A stretch of DNA of 5,116 bases from Phycisphaeraceae bacterium. Its GTDB lineage: Bacteria > Planctomycetota > Phycisphaerae > Phycisphaerales > Phycisphaeraceae. The DNA lies in contig JADZCW010000109.1 in NCBI GenBank assembly GCA_020851395.1, forward strand, positions 1 through 5,116, read 5' to 3'. Of this stretch, positions 1 through 5,116 are shown piece after piece (within the stretch, counting starts at the first letter, position 1; each line of letters opens with the position of its first letter). The position numbers and the translations under genes were made by a program. The notes under the pieces were generated by a model. That model saw nothing but the letters and a program-made list of their open reading frames with translations, ran no database searches and was not told where the DNA came from.

Positions 1-766
1 CGCCGGCCAGACCGAGGGCTCCGTCGACCTCTGCCGCCTCGCCGGCCTGCAACCCGCCGCCGCCATCATCGAAGTGATGAACCCCGACGGCTCGATGGCC
101 CGCCGCCCCCAGCTCCAGGCCTTCTGCGCCAAGCACAACCTCAAGATGTGCTCCGTCGCCGACCTCATCCACCACCGTCTCGGCCGCGACAAGCTCGTCC
201 GCCGCATCGGCACGTCCGAGCTCCAGACCGACGCCGGCCTCTTCAACCTCATCGCCTACGAGAGCGACGTCGATCCCCTGCCTCACGTCGCCCTGACCGT
301 CGGCGACGTCGGCCGACTTGCCCCCGACGGCTCGCCGGTCGAGCTTCCGGGGGCCGTGCTCGTCCGCATGCACAGCCAGAACCTCCTCGGCGACGTCTTC
401 GGCGACCTCTCGCAACCCTCCGGCCGAACCCTCCGCGCCGCCATGACCATGATCCAGCGTGAGCAGCGCGGCGCCATCGTCTACCTCCGCCACGCCCAGG
501 TCGGCGCCGGCATGCTCCGCCGCCTCCAGACCATCCGCACGCTCGATGACCCCTCCACCACGCAGCCCGACCGCCCCCCCATCGGCTCGACGCAACTCAG
601 CCCCGGCATGGCGCCCCCCACCGACAAGCGCGACTACGGCATCGGCTCTCAGATCCTCCGCGACCTGGGCCTGCGCCACCTGCGCCTGATCACCGACCAT
701 CCCTTCACACCCACCGCACTCGCCGGCTTCGGCCTGGACATCACCGAATTCGTCCCCATTCAGTAA
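1..766 (+). CDS. ribBA: RibBA/RibBX-like protein: DHBP synthase (C-terminal part) fused to a degenerate GTP cyclohydrolase II domain; 5' partial
   Basis: The first full codon is at 2 and the frame runs to TAA at 764-766, giving 254 visible residues. By comparison with ~400-residue RibBA, roughly the first 145 residues lie upstream. Residues 1-55 are the end of DHBP synthase, which makes 3,4-dihydroxy-2-butanone 4-phosphate from ribulose 5-phosphate for riboflavin. The landmarks are AGQTEGSVDL, the Glu of IIEVMNPDGSMAR and the closing ADLIHHRL. The rest follows the GTP cyclohydrolase II fold (VRMHSQNLLGD, IVYLRHAQ, KRDYGIGSQILRDLG, end at EFVPIQ), but catalytic positions are lost. The three zinc cysteines are Asn (380-382), Gln (413-415) and Ser (419-421), and the catalytic Arg of EGRxxGL is Val (500-502). 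A Pro/Thr-rich stretch (residues 180-206) replaces the usual core before KRDY, and the normal C-terminal tail is absent. Inference: this half cannot open the GTP ring, as in RibBX hybrids. Assignment to the family is secure; the activity of either half is uncertain. Confidence 0.9.
   Translation, partial: AGQTEGSVDLCRLAGLQPAAAIIEVMNPDGSMARRPQLQAFCAKHNLKMCSVADLIHHRLGRDKLVRRIGTSELQTDAGLFNLIAYESDVDPLPHVALTVGDVGRLAPDGSPVELPGAVLVRMHSQNLLGDVFGDLSQPSGRTLRAAMTMIQREQRGAIVYLRHAQVGAGMLRRLQTIRTLDDPSTTQPDRPPIGSTQLSPGMAPPTDKRDYGIGSQILRDLGLRHLRLITDHPFTPTALAGFGLDITEFVPIQ
344..353 (+). repeat. Dispersed 10-mer CTTCCGGGGG, copy 1
   Basis: Exact copy inside ribBA, read as Leu-Pro-Gly. One of six identical copies in this window. 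Confidence 0.6.
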
Positions 767-795
767 CAGCGCCTCCGGGGCCTGGCGACCTTGCC

Positions 796-2349
796 ATGAC
801 CAAGCGCCCGCACATCGTGATCTTCAACCCCGACGAGTGGCGCGGCGACGTGCTCGGCCACATGGGCAACCCCGCCGCCGTCACACCTCATCTCGACGCC
901 TTCGCCAAGACCGAGGCCGTCTCCTTTCGCCACGCCTTCTGCCAGCAGACCATCTGCACCCCCAGCCGCTGCTCCTTCATGACCGGCTGGTACCCCCACG
1001 TCCGCGGCCACCGCACCGGCAGCTACATGCTCCGCCCCGACGAGCCCTGCCTCCTACGCGTCCTCAAGGACCACGGCTACCACGTCGCCTGGTCCGGCAA
1101 GAACGACCTCGTCCCCGCTCAGCATGGCTTCGACCGCCACTGCCACGTCAAATTCGAGCAGACCGACGCCGACATTCAACGATGGGGCCACCGCTCGCGC
1201 GTCAGTGACTGGCCCTGGTCAACCCTCCGCGGTCGACCCGGCGACGACACCTTCTACTCCTTCTTCGTCGGCAAGCTCGACAAACAAGGCCAATCCGTCT
1301 ACCTCGACCAGGACTGGTGCTGGTTCTACGGCGCCCTGGACCTGATCCGCACACGCCCCGCCGATCAACCCCTGTGCCTCTTCGTCGCCCTGAGTTATCC
1401 GCATCCGCCTTACCAGGTCGAAGAGCCCTACTTCAGCATGATCGAGCGCCGCAAGCTGCCCCCGCGCATCACGGACCCTCCTTCCGGGGGCTGGACGGGT
1501 AAGCCCGCCATTCTCCCCTGCATCCACCAACGTCTGAACATGCAAAGCTGGTCCGAGCCCCGCTGGGACGAGCTGCGCGCCACCTACTACGGCATGTGCG
1601 CCCGCGTCGACGCCCAGTTCGGCCTGCTCGTCCAGACCCTCCGCGACGCCGGCATCTACGACGACACGGCCATCTTCTTCCTCTCCGACCACGGCGACTT
1701 CGCCGGCGATTGGGGCCTGGTCGAGAAAACGTCGAACACCTTCGAGGACTGCCTTACGCGTGTCCCCCTCCTGGTCAAACCCCCCAAGGGCATGACCTGC
1801 AAACCAGGCGTCAGCGAATCCCTCGCCGAGCTCGTCGACCTGCCCGCGACCATCTACGACCTGACCGGCATCAACCCCGGCTACACCCACTTCGGCCGCT
1901 CACTCCTGCCCGTCGTGCGCGGCGAAGCCCAGGAGCACCGCGACGCCGTCTTCGCCGAGGGCGGCCGCCTGCGCGGCGAAAAACCCGCCCTGGAACTGTC
2001 CCACAATCCCCAGCACGATCCCCACGACGCCTACTGGCCGCGCTTCGATTGCCAGCGATCCGATCACCGCAAGCACGGCAAGGCCGTCATGTGCCGCACC
2101 CGCCGGTTCAAGTTCGTCCAACGTCTCTACGAATCCGACGAGCTCTACGACCTTCAGCGCGACCCCCACGAACTGCACAACATCCGCCACGGCTCCGCCT
2201 ACGCCGGCGTCGTCGCCCAGATGAAGGACCGCCTGCTCCGCTTCTACCTCGAGACCGGCGACGCCCCGCCCTTCGACGCCGACGACCGCTGGCCCAGCCA
2301 GAACGCCCCCCAGATCGAATCCTCCGCGCCATGGACGCACTGGGATTAG
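796..2349 (+). CDS. Type I (formylglycine) sulfatase, cytosolic
   Basis: This 517-residue protein is a full-length sulfatase of the alkaline phosphatase superfamily, hydrolysing sulfate esters. The signature CTPSR begins at Cys54, which a formylglycine-generating enzyme would convert to the catalytic aldehyde; no such enzyme is encoded here. Other expected active-site residues are Asp13 near the N-terminus, Arg58, Lys102, His203 in YPHPPY, Asp298-His299 in LSDHGD, and Lys311. The C-terminal sulfatase hallmark ELYDLQRDPHELHNI is present. The N-terminus (MTKRPHIVIF) has no signal peptide or lipobox, so the enzyme should act in the cytoplasm, perhaps on imported sulfated sugars or small sulfate esters; the substrate cannot be told. 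Unusual points are Glu14 where Asp or Gln normally follows the first metal ligand, and GKNDL where many family members have GKWHLG. The ATG lies 29 bases after the ribBA stop and has no purine-rich ribosome-binding site, so the start rests on homology. The stop overlaps that of acr3. Confidence 0.93.
   Translation: MTKRPHIVIFNPDEWRGDVLGHMGNPAAVTPHLDAFAKTEAVSFRHAFCQQTICTPSRCSFMTGWYPHVRGHRTGSYMLRPDEPCLLRVLKDHGYHVAWSGKNDLVPAQHGFDRHCHVKFEQTDADIQRWGHRSRVSDWPWSTLRGRPGDDTFYSFFVGKLDKQGQSVYLDQDWCWFYGALDLIRTRPADQPLCLFVALSYPHPPYQVEEPYFSMIERRKLPPRITDPPSGGWTGKPAILPCIHQRLNMQSWSEPRWDELRATYYGMCARVDAQFGLLVQTLRDAGIYDDTAIFFLSDHGDFAGDWGLVEKTSNTFEDCLTRVPLLVKPPKGMTCKPGVSESLAELVDLPATIYDLTGINPGYTHFGRSLLPVVRGEAQEHRDAVFAEGGRLRGEKPALELSHNPQHDPHDAYWPRFDCQRSDHRKHGKAVMCRTRRFKFVQRLYESDELYDLQRDPHELHNIRHGSAYAGVVAQMKDRLLRFYLETGDAPPFDADDRWPSQNAPQIESSAPWTHWD
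1481..1490 (+). repeat. Dispersed 10-mer CTTCCGGGGG, copy 2
   Basis: Exact copy inside the sulfatase gene, in a different frame from copy 1 (it covers Pro-Ser-Gly-Gly codons). Confidence 0.6.
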
Positions 2350-3482
2350 GCCGAAATCTTCACGGTGCTGGCGAACCATCGCCGCTCGATCCACAGCGCC
2401 GCGTTGACTAACCCGATCAGCACCGGAACCTCCACCAACGGCCCGACCACCGTGGCGAAGGCGATCGGCGAGGCGATCCCGAACACCGCCACCGCCACCG
2501 CGATCGCCAGTTCAAAATTGTTCCCCGCCGCCGTGAACGCCAGCGTCGCGCTCCGGGGGTAGTCCGCCCCAAGCTTCCATGCCAGCCAAAAACTCAGGAA
2601 AAACATCACCACGAAGTACCCCGCCAACGGGACGGCAATCCACAGCACGTCCAACGGCTGCTCGATGATCCGCTGCCCCTGCAGGCTGAACATCACCACG
2701 ATCGTCAGCAACAGCGCCGCCAGCGTGATCGGCCCGATACGTGGCACAAAGACCGTCTCATACCACTGACGCCCCTTGATCGGCAGCAGCGTCACCCGGC
2801 TCAGAATCCCCCCCGCGAAGGGGATCCCCAGGTAGATCATTACGCTCACGAAGATGTCCCGCACGCTCACGTCCACCGCCGCCCCGCGCAGCCCCAGCAT
2901 CGGCGGCAGCACCGTGATAAAGATCCACGCGTAGAGCCCGAAGGTCAGGATCTGAAACACGCTGTTGAGCGCCACCAGCCCCGCCGCGTACTCCGAGCTC
3001 CCCCGCGCCAGCTGATTCCACACCAGCACCATCGCGATGCACCGCGCCAATCCCACCAGGATCAGCCCCACCATGTACTGCCCCCAGCGCGGGTCCGGCC
3101 CCAGCGCCGCAGGCGCGACGAAGCCGAAAAATCCCACCGCCAGCGCGAACATCAGCACCGGCCCGATCACCCAGTTCTGCGCCAGCGACAGCCCCAGGAC
3201 TTTCCAATCCCGAAACACCCCCGGCAGCAGCTCATACTTCACCTTCGCCAGCGGCGGGTACATCATCAGGATCAACCCCACCGCAATCAGCAGATTCGTC
3301 TGCCGCCCCACCGTCAGCGCCGTGTTGAACCGCTCAACCCCCCCCGGAAGTAGATACCCCACCGCCACCCCCACCGCCATGGCCAGGAAGATCCAGAGTG
3401 TCAGGTAACGATCAAGAAAACCCAACCTGCCCGTCGATGTCGATGGGCAGCATGCAGTGGAGGAATCCGCGACCTGTGTCAC
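2346..3482 (-). CDS. acr3: Arsenite efflux transporter Acr3
   Basis: This 378-residue protein is an Acr3-type (BART superfamily) arsenite permease that expels As(III) through the inner membrane, driven by the membrane potential. About ten hydrophobic segments follow a 20-residue N-terminal arm, beginning with FLDRYLTLWIFLAMAVGV. The two family-essential residues are visible: Cys148 in GLARCIAMV (fourth segment) and Glu324 in AAGNNFELAIA (ninth). Length fits bacterial Acr3 (about 350-400). The frame is open back to 3647 but overlaps arsM there with an Arg/Ser-rich sequence unlike Acr3. The GTG at 3482 has AAGGAG eight bases upstream and is the chosen start; the gene then begins 13 bases after arsM. 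It is the last gene of the ars operon and exports arsenite made by ArsC. The N-terminal arm carries a Cys11-Cys12 pair not needed for transport in the known family. The stop (TAA) overlaps the convergent sulfatase stop. Confidence 0.95.
   Translation of the reverse strand: MTQVADSSTACCPSTSTGRLGFLDRYLTLWIFLAMAVGVAVGYLLPGGVERFNTALTVGRQTNLLIAVGLILMMYPPLAKVKYELLPGVFRDWKVLGLSLAQNWVIGPVLMFALAVGFFGFVAPAALGPDPRWGQYMVGLILVGLARCIAMVLVWNQLARGSSEYAAGLVALNSVFQILTFGLYAWIFITVLPPMLGLRGAAVDVSVRDIFVSVMIYLGIPFAGGILSRVTLLPIKGRQWYETVFVPRIGPITLAALLLTIVVMFSLQGQRIIEQPLDVLWIAVPLAGYFVVMFFLSFWLAWKLGADYPRSATLAFTAAGNNFELAIAVAVAVFGIASPIAFATVVGPLVEVPVLIGLVNAALWIERRWFASTVKISA
3341..3350 (-). repeat. Dispersed 10-mer CTTCCGGGGG, copy 3
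   Basis: Exact minus-strand copy inside acr3, in the Leu-Leu-Pro-Gly-Gly loop after the first membrane segment. Confidence 0.6.
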
Positions 3483-3490
3483 AACGCACG

Positions 3491-3496
3491 CTCCTT
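3491..3496 (-). promoter_or_regulatory. Ribosome-binding site of acr3
   Basis: AAGGAG, read on the minus strand, lies eight bases before the GTG at 3482. Its first A is the last base of the arsM TGA stop. This decides the start of acr3 and suggests that terminating arsM ribosomes reinitiate here (translational coupling). Confidence 0.85.
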
Positions 3497-4377
3497 CAAG
3501 CCTTGCGGGCCTGCACGTCGAGGCTGGTGATGAGGTCCGCCGGCCGCGTCCCCCCCGGAAGCGCCTCGGCGATCTTCTTGTACAGCGGGTCCTGGAACGA
3601 CTCGAGCGCCGCGACGTACTCGGGCTTGGGCCGCAGCACCACCTCACGCAGCCCCGCCGCCTCGACCATCGCCCGGTACTCGTCCACCAGCACCGCCCCC
3701 GCCACGCACCCCACCATCGCCTCGACCATCTCCCGCACTTCCCCCGGAAGTGGCCGCAAGAGCGCCATGTCCGACGCCGCCACGCGCCCTCCGGGTTTGA
3801 GCACCCGCGCGATCTCCCGCCAAACCTGCTCCTTGTCGGGCGACAGGTTGATCACGCAGTTCGAGATCACCACGTCCACGCTCGCGTCCGCCACCGGCAG
3901 GTGCTCGATCTCGCCCAGCCGGAATCCAACATTGTCCAACCCCGTGCTCTTGCGGTAGCTCGCCACGTTCCCGCGGGCCTTGGCGATCATCTCCGCCGTC
4001 ATGTCCACGCCGATGACGCGCCCCGTCGCCCCGACCTTGGGCCCAGCCAGGAACACGTCGAAACCCCCGCCGCTGCCGAGATCCAGCACCACCTCTCCCG
4101 CCTTCAATCCCGCAATGGCCGTGGGATTCCCGCACGAAAGCCCCATGTTCGCGCCCCCGGGAAGGGCCCGCAGCTCCTCCGCCGAATAGCCGATCTGCTC
4201 CGCCAGGAACTCAGCCGACAGCGGCACTTTGCTCGTCCCGCAGCACGACCCCCCGCCACACGTGCTGCCTTCCGTCGCGATGGCCTTGTACCCCTCGCGC
4301 ACCGTCAGCCGCACCCGCTCAGCCGATTCAGCCGTCGCCACGCTCTTGTTCTGGTCCGAGGAACCACAGCATCCCAT
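3496..4377 (-). CDS. arsM: Arsenite S-adenosylmethionine methyltransferase ArsM
   Basis: This 293-residue cytosolic enzyme transfers methyl groups from SAM to As(III), forming methylated and eventually volatile arsenicals. The class I methyltransferase core runs from about residue 75 to 205: motif I VVLDLGSGGGFDVF (97-110), acidic GVDM (123-126), and the post-motif RVLKPGGRVAASDM (191-204). The three cysteines that bind arsenic in ArsM are all present: Cys82 (GLSCGNP), Cys174 (ISNCVINL) and Cys224 (MVGCVAGA). A C-terminal ArsM-type region follows (PEYVAALESFQDPLYKKI). The N-terminus adds two further cysteine clusters, Cys3-Cys4 and Cys40/45/46. Start choice: the frame also offers GTG at 4383, but it is only one base from AAGGAG, whereas the ATG at 4377 is seven bases away and gives MGCCGSS. 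The gene begins 12 bases after arsC and ends 13 before acr3, so methylation and export of the ArsC product are co-expressed. Confidence 0.95.
   Translation of the reverse strand: MGCCGSSDQNKSVATAESAERVRLTVREGYKAIATEGSTCGGGSCCGTSKVPLSAEFLAEQIGYSAEELRALPGGANMGLSCGNPTAIAGLKAGEVVLDLGSGGGFDVFLAGPKVGATGRVIGVDMTAEMIAKARGNVASYRKSTGLDNVGFRLGEIEHLPVADASVDVVISNCVINLSPDKEQVWREIARVLKPGGRVAASDMALLRPLPGEVREMVEAMVGCVAGAVLVDEYRAMVEAAGLREVVLRPKPEYVAALESFQDPLYKKIAEALPGGTRPADLITSLDVQARKA
3552..3561 (-). repeat. Dispersed 10-mer CTTCCGGGGG, copy 4
   Basis: Exact minus-strand copy near the 3' end of arsM (Leu-Pro-Gly-Gly). Confidence 0.6.
3741..3750 (-). repeat. Dispersed 10-mer CTTCCGGGGG, copy 5
   Basis: Second copy in arsM (Leu-Pro-Gly). 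Here it forms half of a small inverted repeat, ACTTCC-CCC-GGAAGT, at 3737-3751. Confidence 0.6.
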
Positions 4378-4384
4378 GATCACA

Positions 4385-4390
4385 CTCCTT
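4385..4390 (-). promoter_or_regulatory. Ribosome-binding site of arsM
   Basis: AAGGAG on the minus strand, seven bases before the ATG at 4377. Its first A is the last base of the arsC TGA stop, the same arrangement as at the arsM/acr3 junction. It favours ATG 4377 over GTG 4383. Confidence 0.85.
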
Positions 4391-4830
4391 CAAATTCGTT
4401 GGCCTAGACTTTCCGGCAGCGTCCGCACGAAATCCTTGATCTGGTCGCGGATGCGCCGGTAATGTTCGATCGCCTTCCGGGGGTCCGTCTCCTTTGCCGC
4501 CAACGCAGGCGGGTCGTCGAAGCCCACGTGCACCACGCGAGTCTTTCCCGGAAACACCGGGCAGCTCTCGTGCGCGTGCCCGCAGACCGTCACCACCACG
4601 TCGAACGATTCATCACGCAGCGACTCGAGCGTCTTGCTCGTCTGCCCCCGGATGTTCACCCCCGCCTCCGCCATCACCGCCACCGCGTGCGGGTTGAGCC
4701 CCACCGCCCTGATCCCGGCCGAGTACGGCTCGATCACGTCCCCCCGCAGGTGACGCGCCCACCCCTCGGCCATCTGCGACCGGCACGAGTTGCCCGTGCA
4801 CAGGAACAGGATCTTCAGTTTCGGTAGCAC
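4390..4830 (-). CDS. arsC: Arsenate reductase ArsC, thioredoxin-coupled (LMW phosphatase-like)
   Basis: This 146-residue cytosolic enzyme reduces arsenate to arsenite, supplying the substrate for ArsM and Acr3. The N-terminal P-loop CTGNSCR (Cys11 nucleophile, Cys16, Arg17) is that of low-molecular-weight tyrosine phosphatases. The redox pair Cys83 and Cys90 in TVCGHAHESC, and Asp106 in HVGFDDP, match the S. aureus pI258-type reductase with its three-cysteine relay to thioredoxin, rather than the glutaredoxin-linked plasmid R773 type. Length is slightly above the usual ~131-140. The open frame extends to 4926, but that part lies in the arsR coding region and has no ArsC likeness. The GTG at 4830 is preceded by GGAG at eight bases and places the nucleophile at residue 11, close to Cys10 of the S. 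aureus enzyme. The first 16 bases overlap the end of arsR, suggesting coupled translation. Confidence 0.94.
   Translation of the reverse strand: MLPKLKILFLCTGNSCRSQMAEGWARHLRGDVIEPYSAGIRAVGLNPHAVAVMAEAGVNIRGQTSKTLESLRDESFDVVVTVCGHAHESCPVFPGKTRVVHVGFDDPPALAAKETDPRKAIEHYRRIRDQIKDFVRTLPESLGQRI
4474..4483 (+). repeat. Dispersed 10-mer CTTCCGGGGG, copy 6
   Basis: Exact plus-strand copy inside arsC, antisense to the gene, where the reverse complement covers Asp-Pro-Arg-Lys codons. It therefore encodes neither of the peptides seen at the other copies. Confidence 0.6.
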
Positions 4831-5116
4831 GCGCAAAGCTCCACGAGCTGCTTCCGCCGGACGTTCCGCAACTTCTGCTGATCGCTCTGCACCACCGCCT
4901 GCCCGTGCAGAGCCGACTTCGCCCACGCCAGCGCCGAGACCGCCTCGGGCGACGCCTCATCCTCGCTGGCCAGCCGGTAGTAATGCCACTTGCCCTCTTT
5001 CCGCCGCTCGACCAGCCCCGCCTGGTGCAGCACCGCCATGTGCTTGGACACCGTCGACGGCGCCAGCCCCAGCAGCTCGATGATCTGGCAGAGGCACAGC
5101 TCACCCCCCTCGAGCG
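4815..5116 (-). CDS. arsR: ArsR-family arsenite-responsive repressor; 5' partial
   Basis: Ninety-nine C-terminal residues are visible, ending at TGA 4815-4817; the N-terminal ~15-25 residues and the promoter lie beyond 5116. The window opens with GGELCLCQIIELLGLAPSTV: a Cys-x-Cys metalloid site (Cys codons at 5094-5096 and 5088-5090) at the start of the helix, as in the R773 ArsR type, followed by the helix-turn-helix recognition helix STVSKHMAVLHQAGLV and the wing (ERRKEGKWHYYRL). In the family, As(III) bound to these cysteines releases the repressor from the promoter, so this gene probably controls the whole operon. A second pair of cysteines occurs at the very end (ELCACYRN). An internal GTG at 5051 gives an apparently complete shorter frame but would delete the sensor and half of the DNA-binding motif, so it is not the start. 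The gene overlaps arsC by 16 bases. Confidence 0.93.
   Translation of the reverse strand, partial: LEGGELCLCQIIELLGLAPSTVSKHMAVLHQAGLVERRKEGKWHYYRLASEDEASPEAVSALAWAKSALHGQAVVQSDQQKLRNVRRKQLVELCACYRN
4839..4842 (-). promoter_or_regulatory. Ribosome-binding site of arsC
   Basis: GGAG (within GTGGAG) on the minus strand lies inside the 3' end of arsR, eight bases before the GTG at 4830, the same spacing as for acr3. It supports the short arsC start. Confidence 0.7.

Noticed and set aside
371..520. Frameshift as the cause of the lost RibA catalytic residues
   Set aside because: Flanking family motifs (HSxxLxGD, YLR, KRDY) all stay in one frame with normal spacing, so the changes are substitutions.
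2300..2400. Bidirectional terminator at the convergent gene ends
   Set aside because: I found no stable stem followed by a T-run on either strand.
1596..2411. Long Arg/Pro-rich open frames overlapping the sulfatase and other genes
   Set aside because: They are GC-driven shadows, dominated by Arg, Pro and Ala and without any family motif.
3483..3647. N-terminal extension of acr3 up to 3647
   Set aside because: It overlaps arsM, has an Arg/Ser-rich composition typical of an out-of-frame reading, and the GTG at 3482 has a well-placed AAGGAG.
3737..3751. Inverted repeat ACTTCC-CCC-GGAAGT as a terminator or operator
   Set aside because: It lies inside arsM coding sequence, has no T-tract, and one arm is simply the dispersed 10-mer.
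4831..4926. N-terminal extension of arsC up to 4926
   Set aside because: It lies within arsR in another frame, is Ala/Arg/Glu-rich without ArsC likeness, and would put the catalytic Cys far from its normal position near residue 10.
4815..5051. A short complete ArsR starting at GTG 5051
   Set aside because: The same frame continues upstream to the window edge with the ELCLCQ sensor motif and the first helix of the DNA-binding domain, so the gene is cut by the window.
1..5116. tRNA, rRNA, CRISPR, insertion sequences or attachment sites
   Set aside because: Coding sequence covers nearly all bases, and I saw no arrays, transposase motifs or terminal repeats.

Overview
The window is 5.1 kb of gene-dense, GC-rich bacterial DNA. 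I infer a planctomycete-like source, possibly Phycisphaerae. The reasons are the high GC with strong C-ending codon use, a cytosolic formylglycine sulfatase, a RibBA with a decayed second domain, and a missing Shine-Dalgarno on the sulfatase gene. No marker gene proves this placement. Six protein genes fill almost all of the window. No RNA gene, mobile element or CRISPR array is visible, and no intergenic gap exceeds 30 bases.

Positions 1-2349, plus strand: the 3' part of a riboflavin-pathway gene (DHBP synthase fused to a GTP cyclohydrolase II domain that has lost its zinc ligands and catalytic arginine) is followed after 29 bases by a complete type I sulfatase of 517 aa. The two may be co-transcribed, but no functional link is evident.

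Positions 2346-5116, minus strand: a compact arsenic resistance operon reads arsR (5' end outside the window), arsC, arsM, acr3. ArsR is the metalloid-sensing repressor. ArsC (thioredoxin-type) reduces arsenate to arsenite. ArsM methylates arsenite using SAM. Acr3 exports arsenite. Spacing is very tight: arsR and arsC overlap by 16 bases, and arsC/arsM and arsM/acr3 are 12 and 13 bases apart. At both of the latter junctions the TGA stop is embedded in the next gene's AAGGAG ribosome-binding site. These sites fix three starts that the longest open frames would place wrongly. The operon converges on the sulfatase gene with overlapping stop codons.

The main oddities are: (a) a 10-base word, CTTCCGGGGG, found six times in both orientations, in five genes and several reading frames; (b) the non-catalytic GTP cyclohydrolase II domain together with a His-to-Gln change in the DHBP synthase motif; (c) an excess of C at third positions of the plus strand whichever way the genes point, suggesting a replication-strand bias or different gene origins; (d) variant active-site positions in the sulfatase; (e) extra cysteine clusters in ArsM, Acr3 and ArsR.
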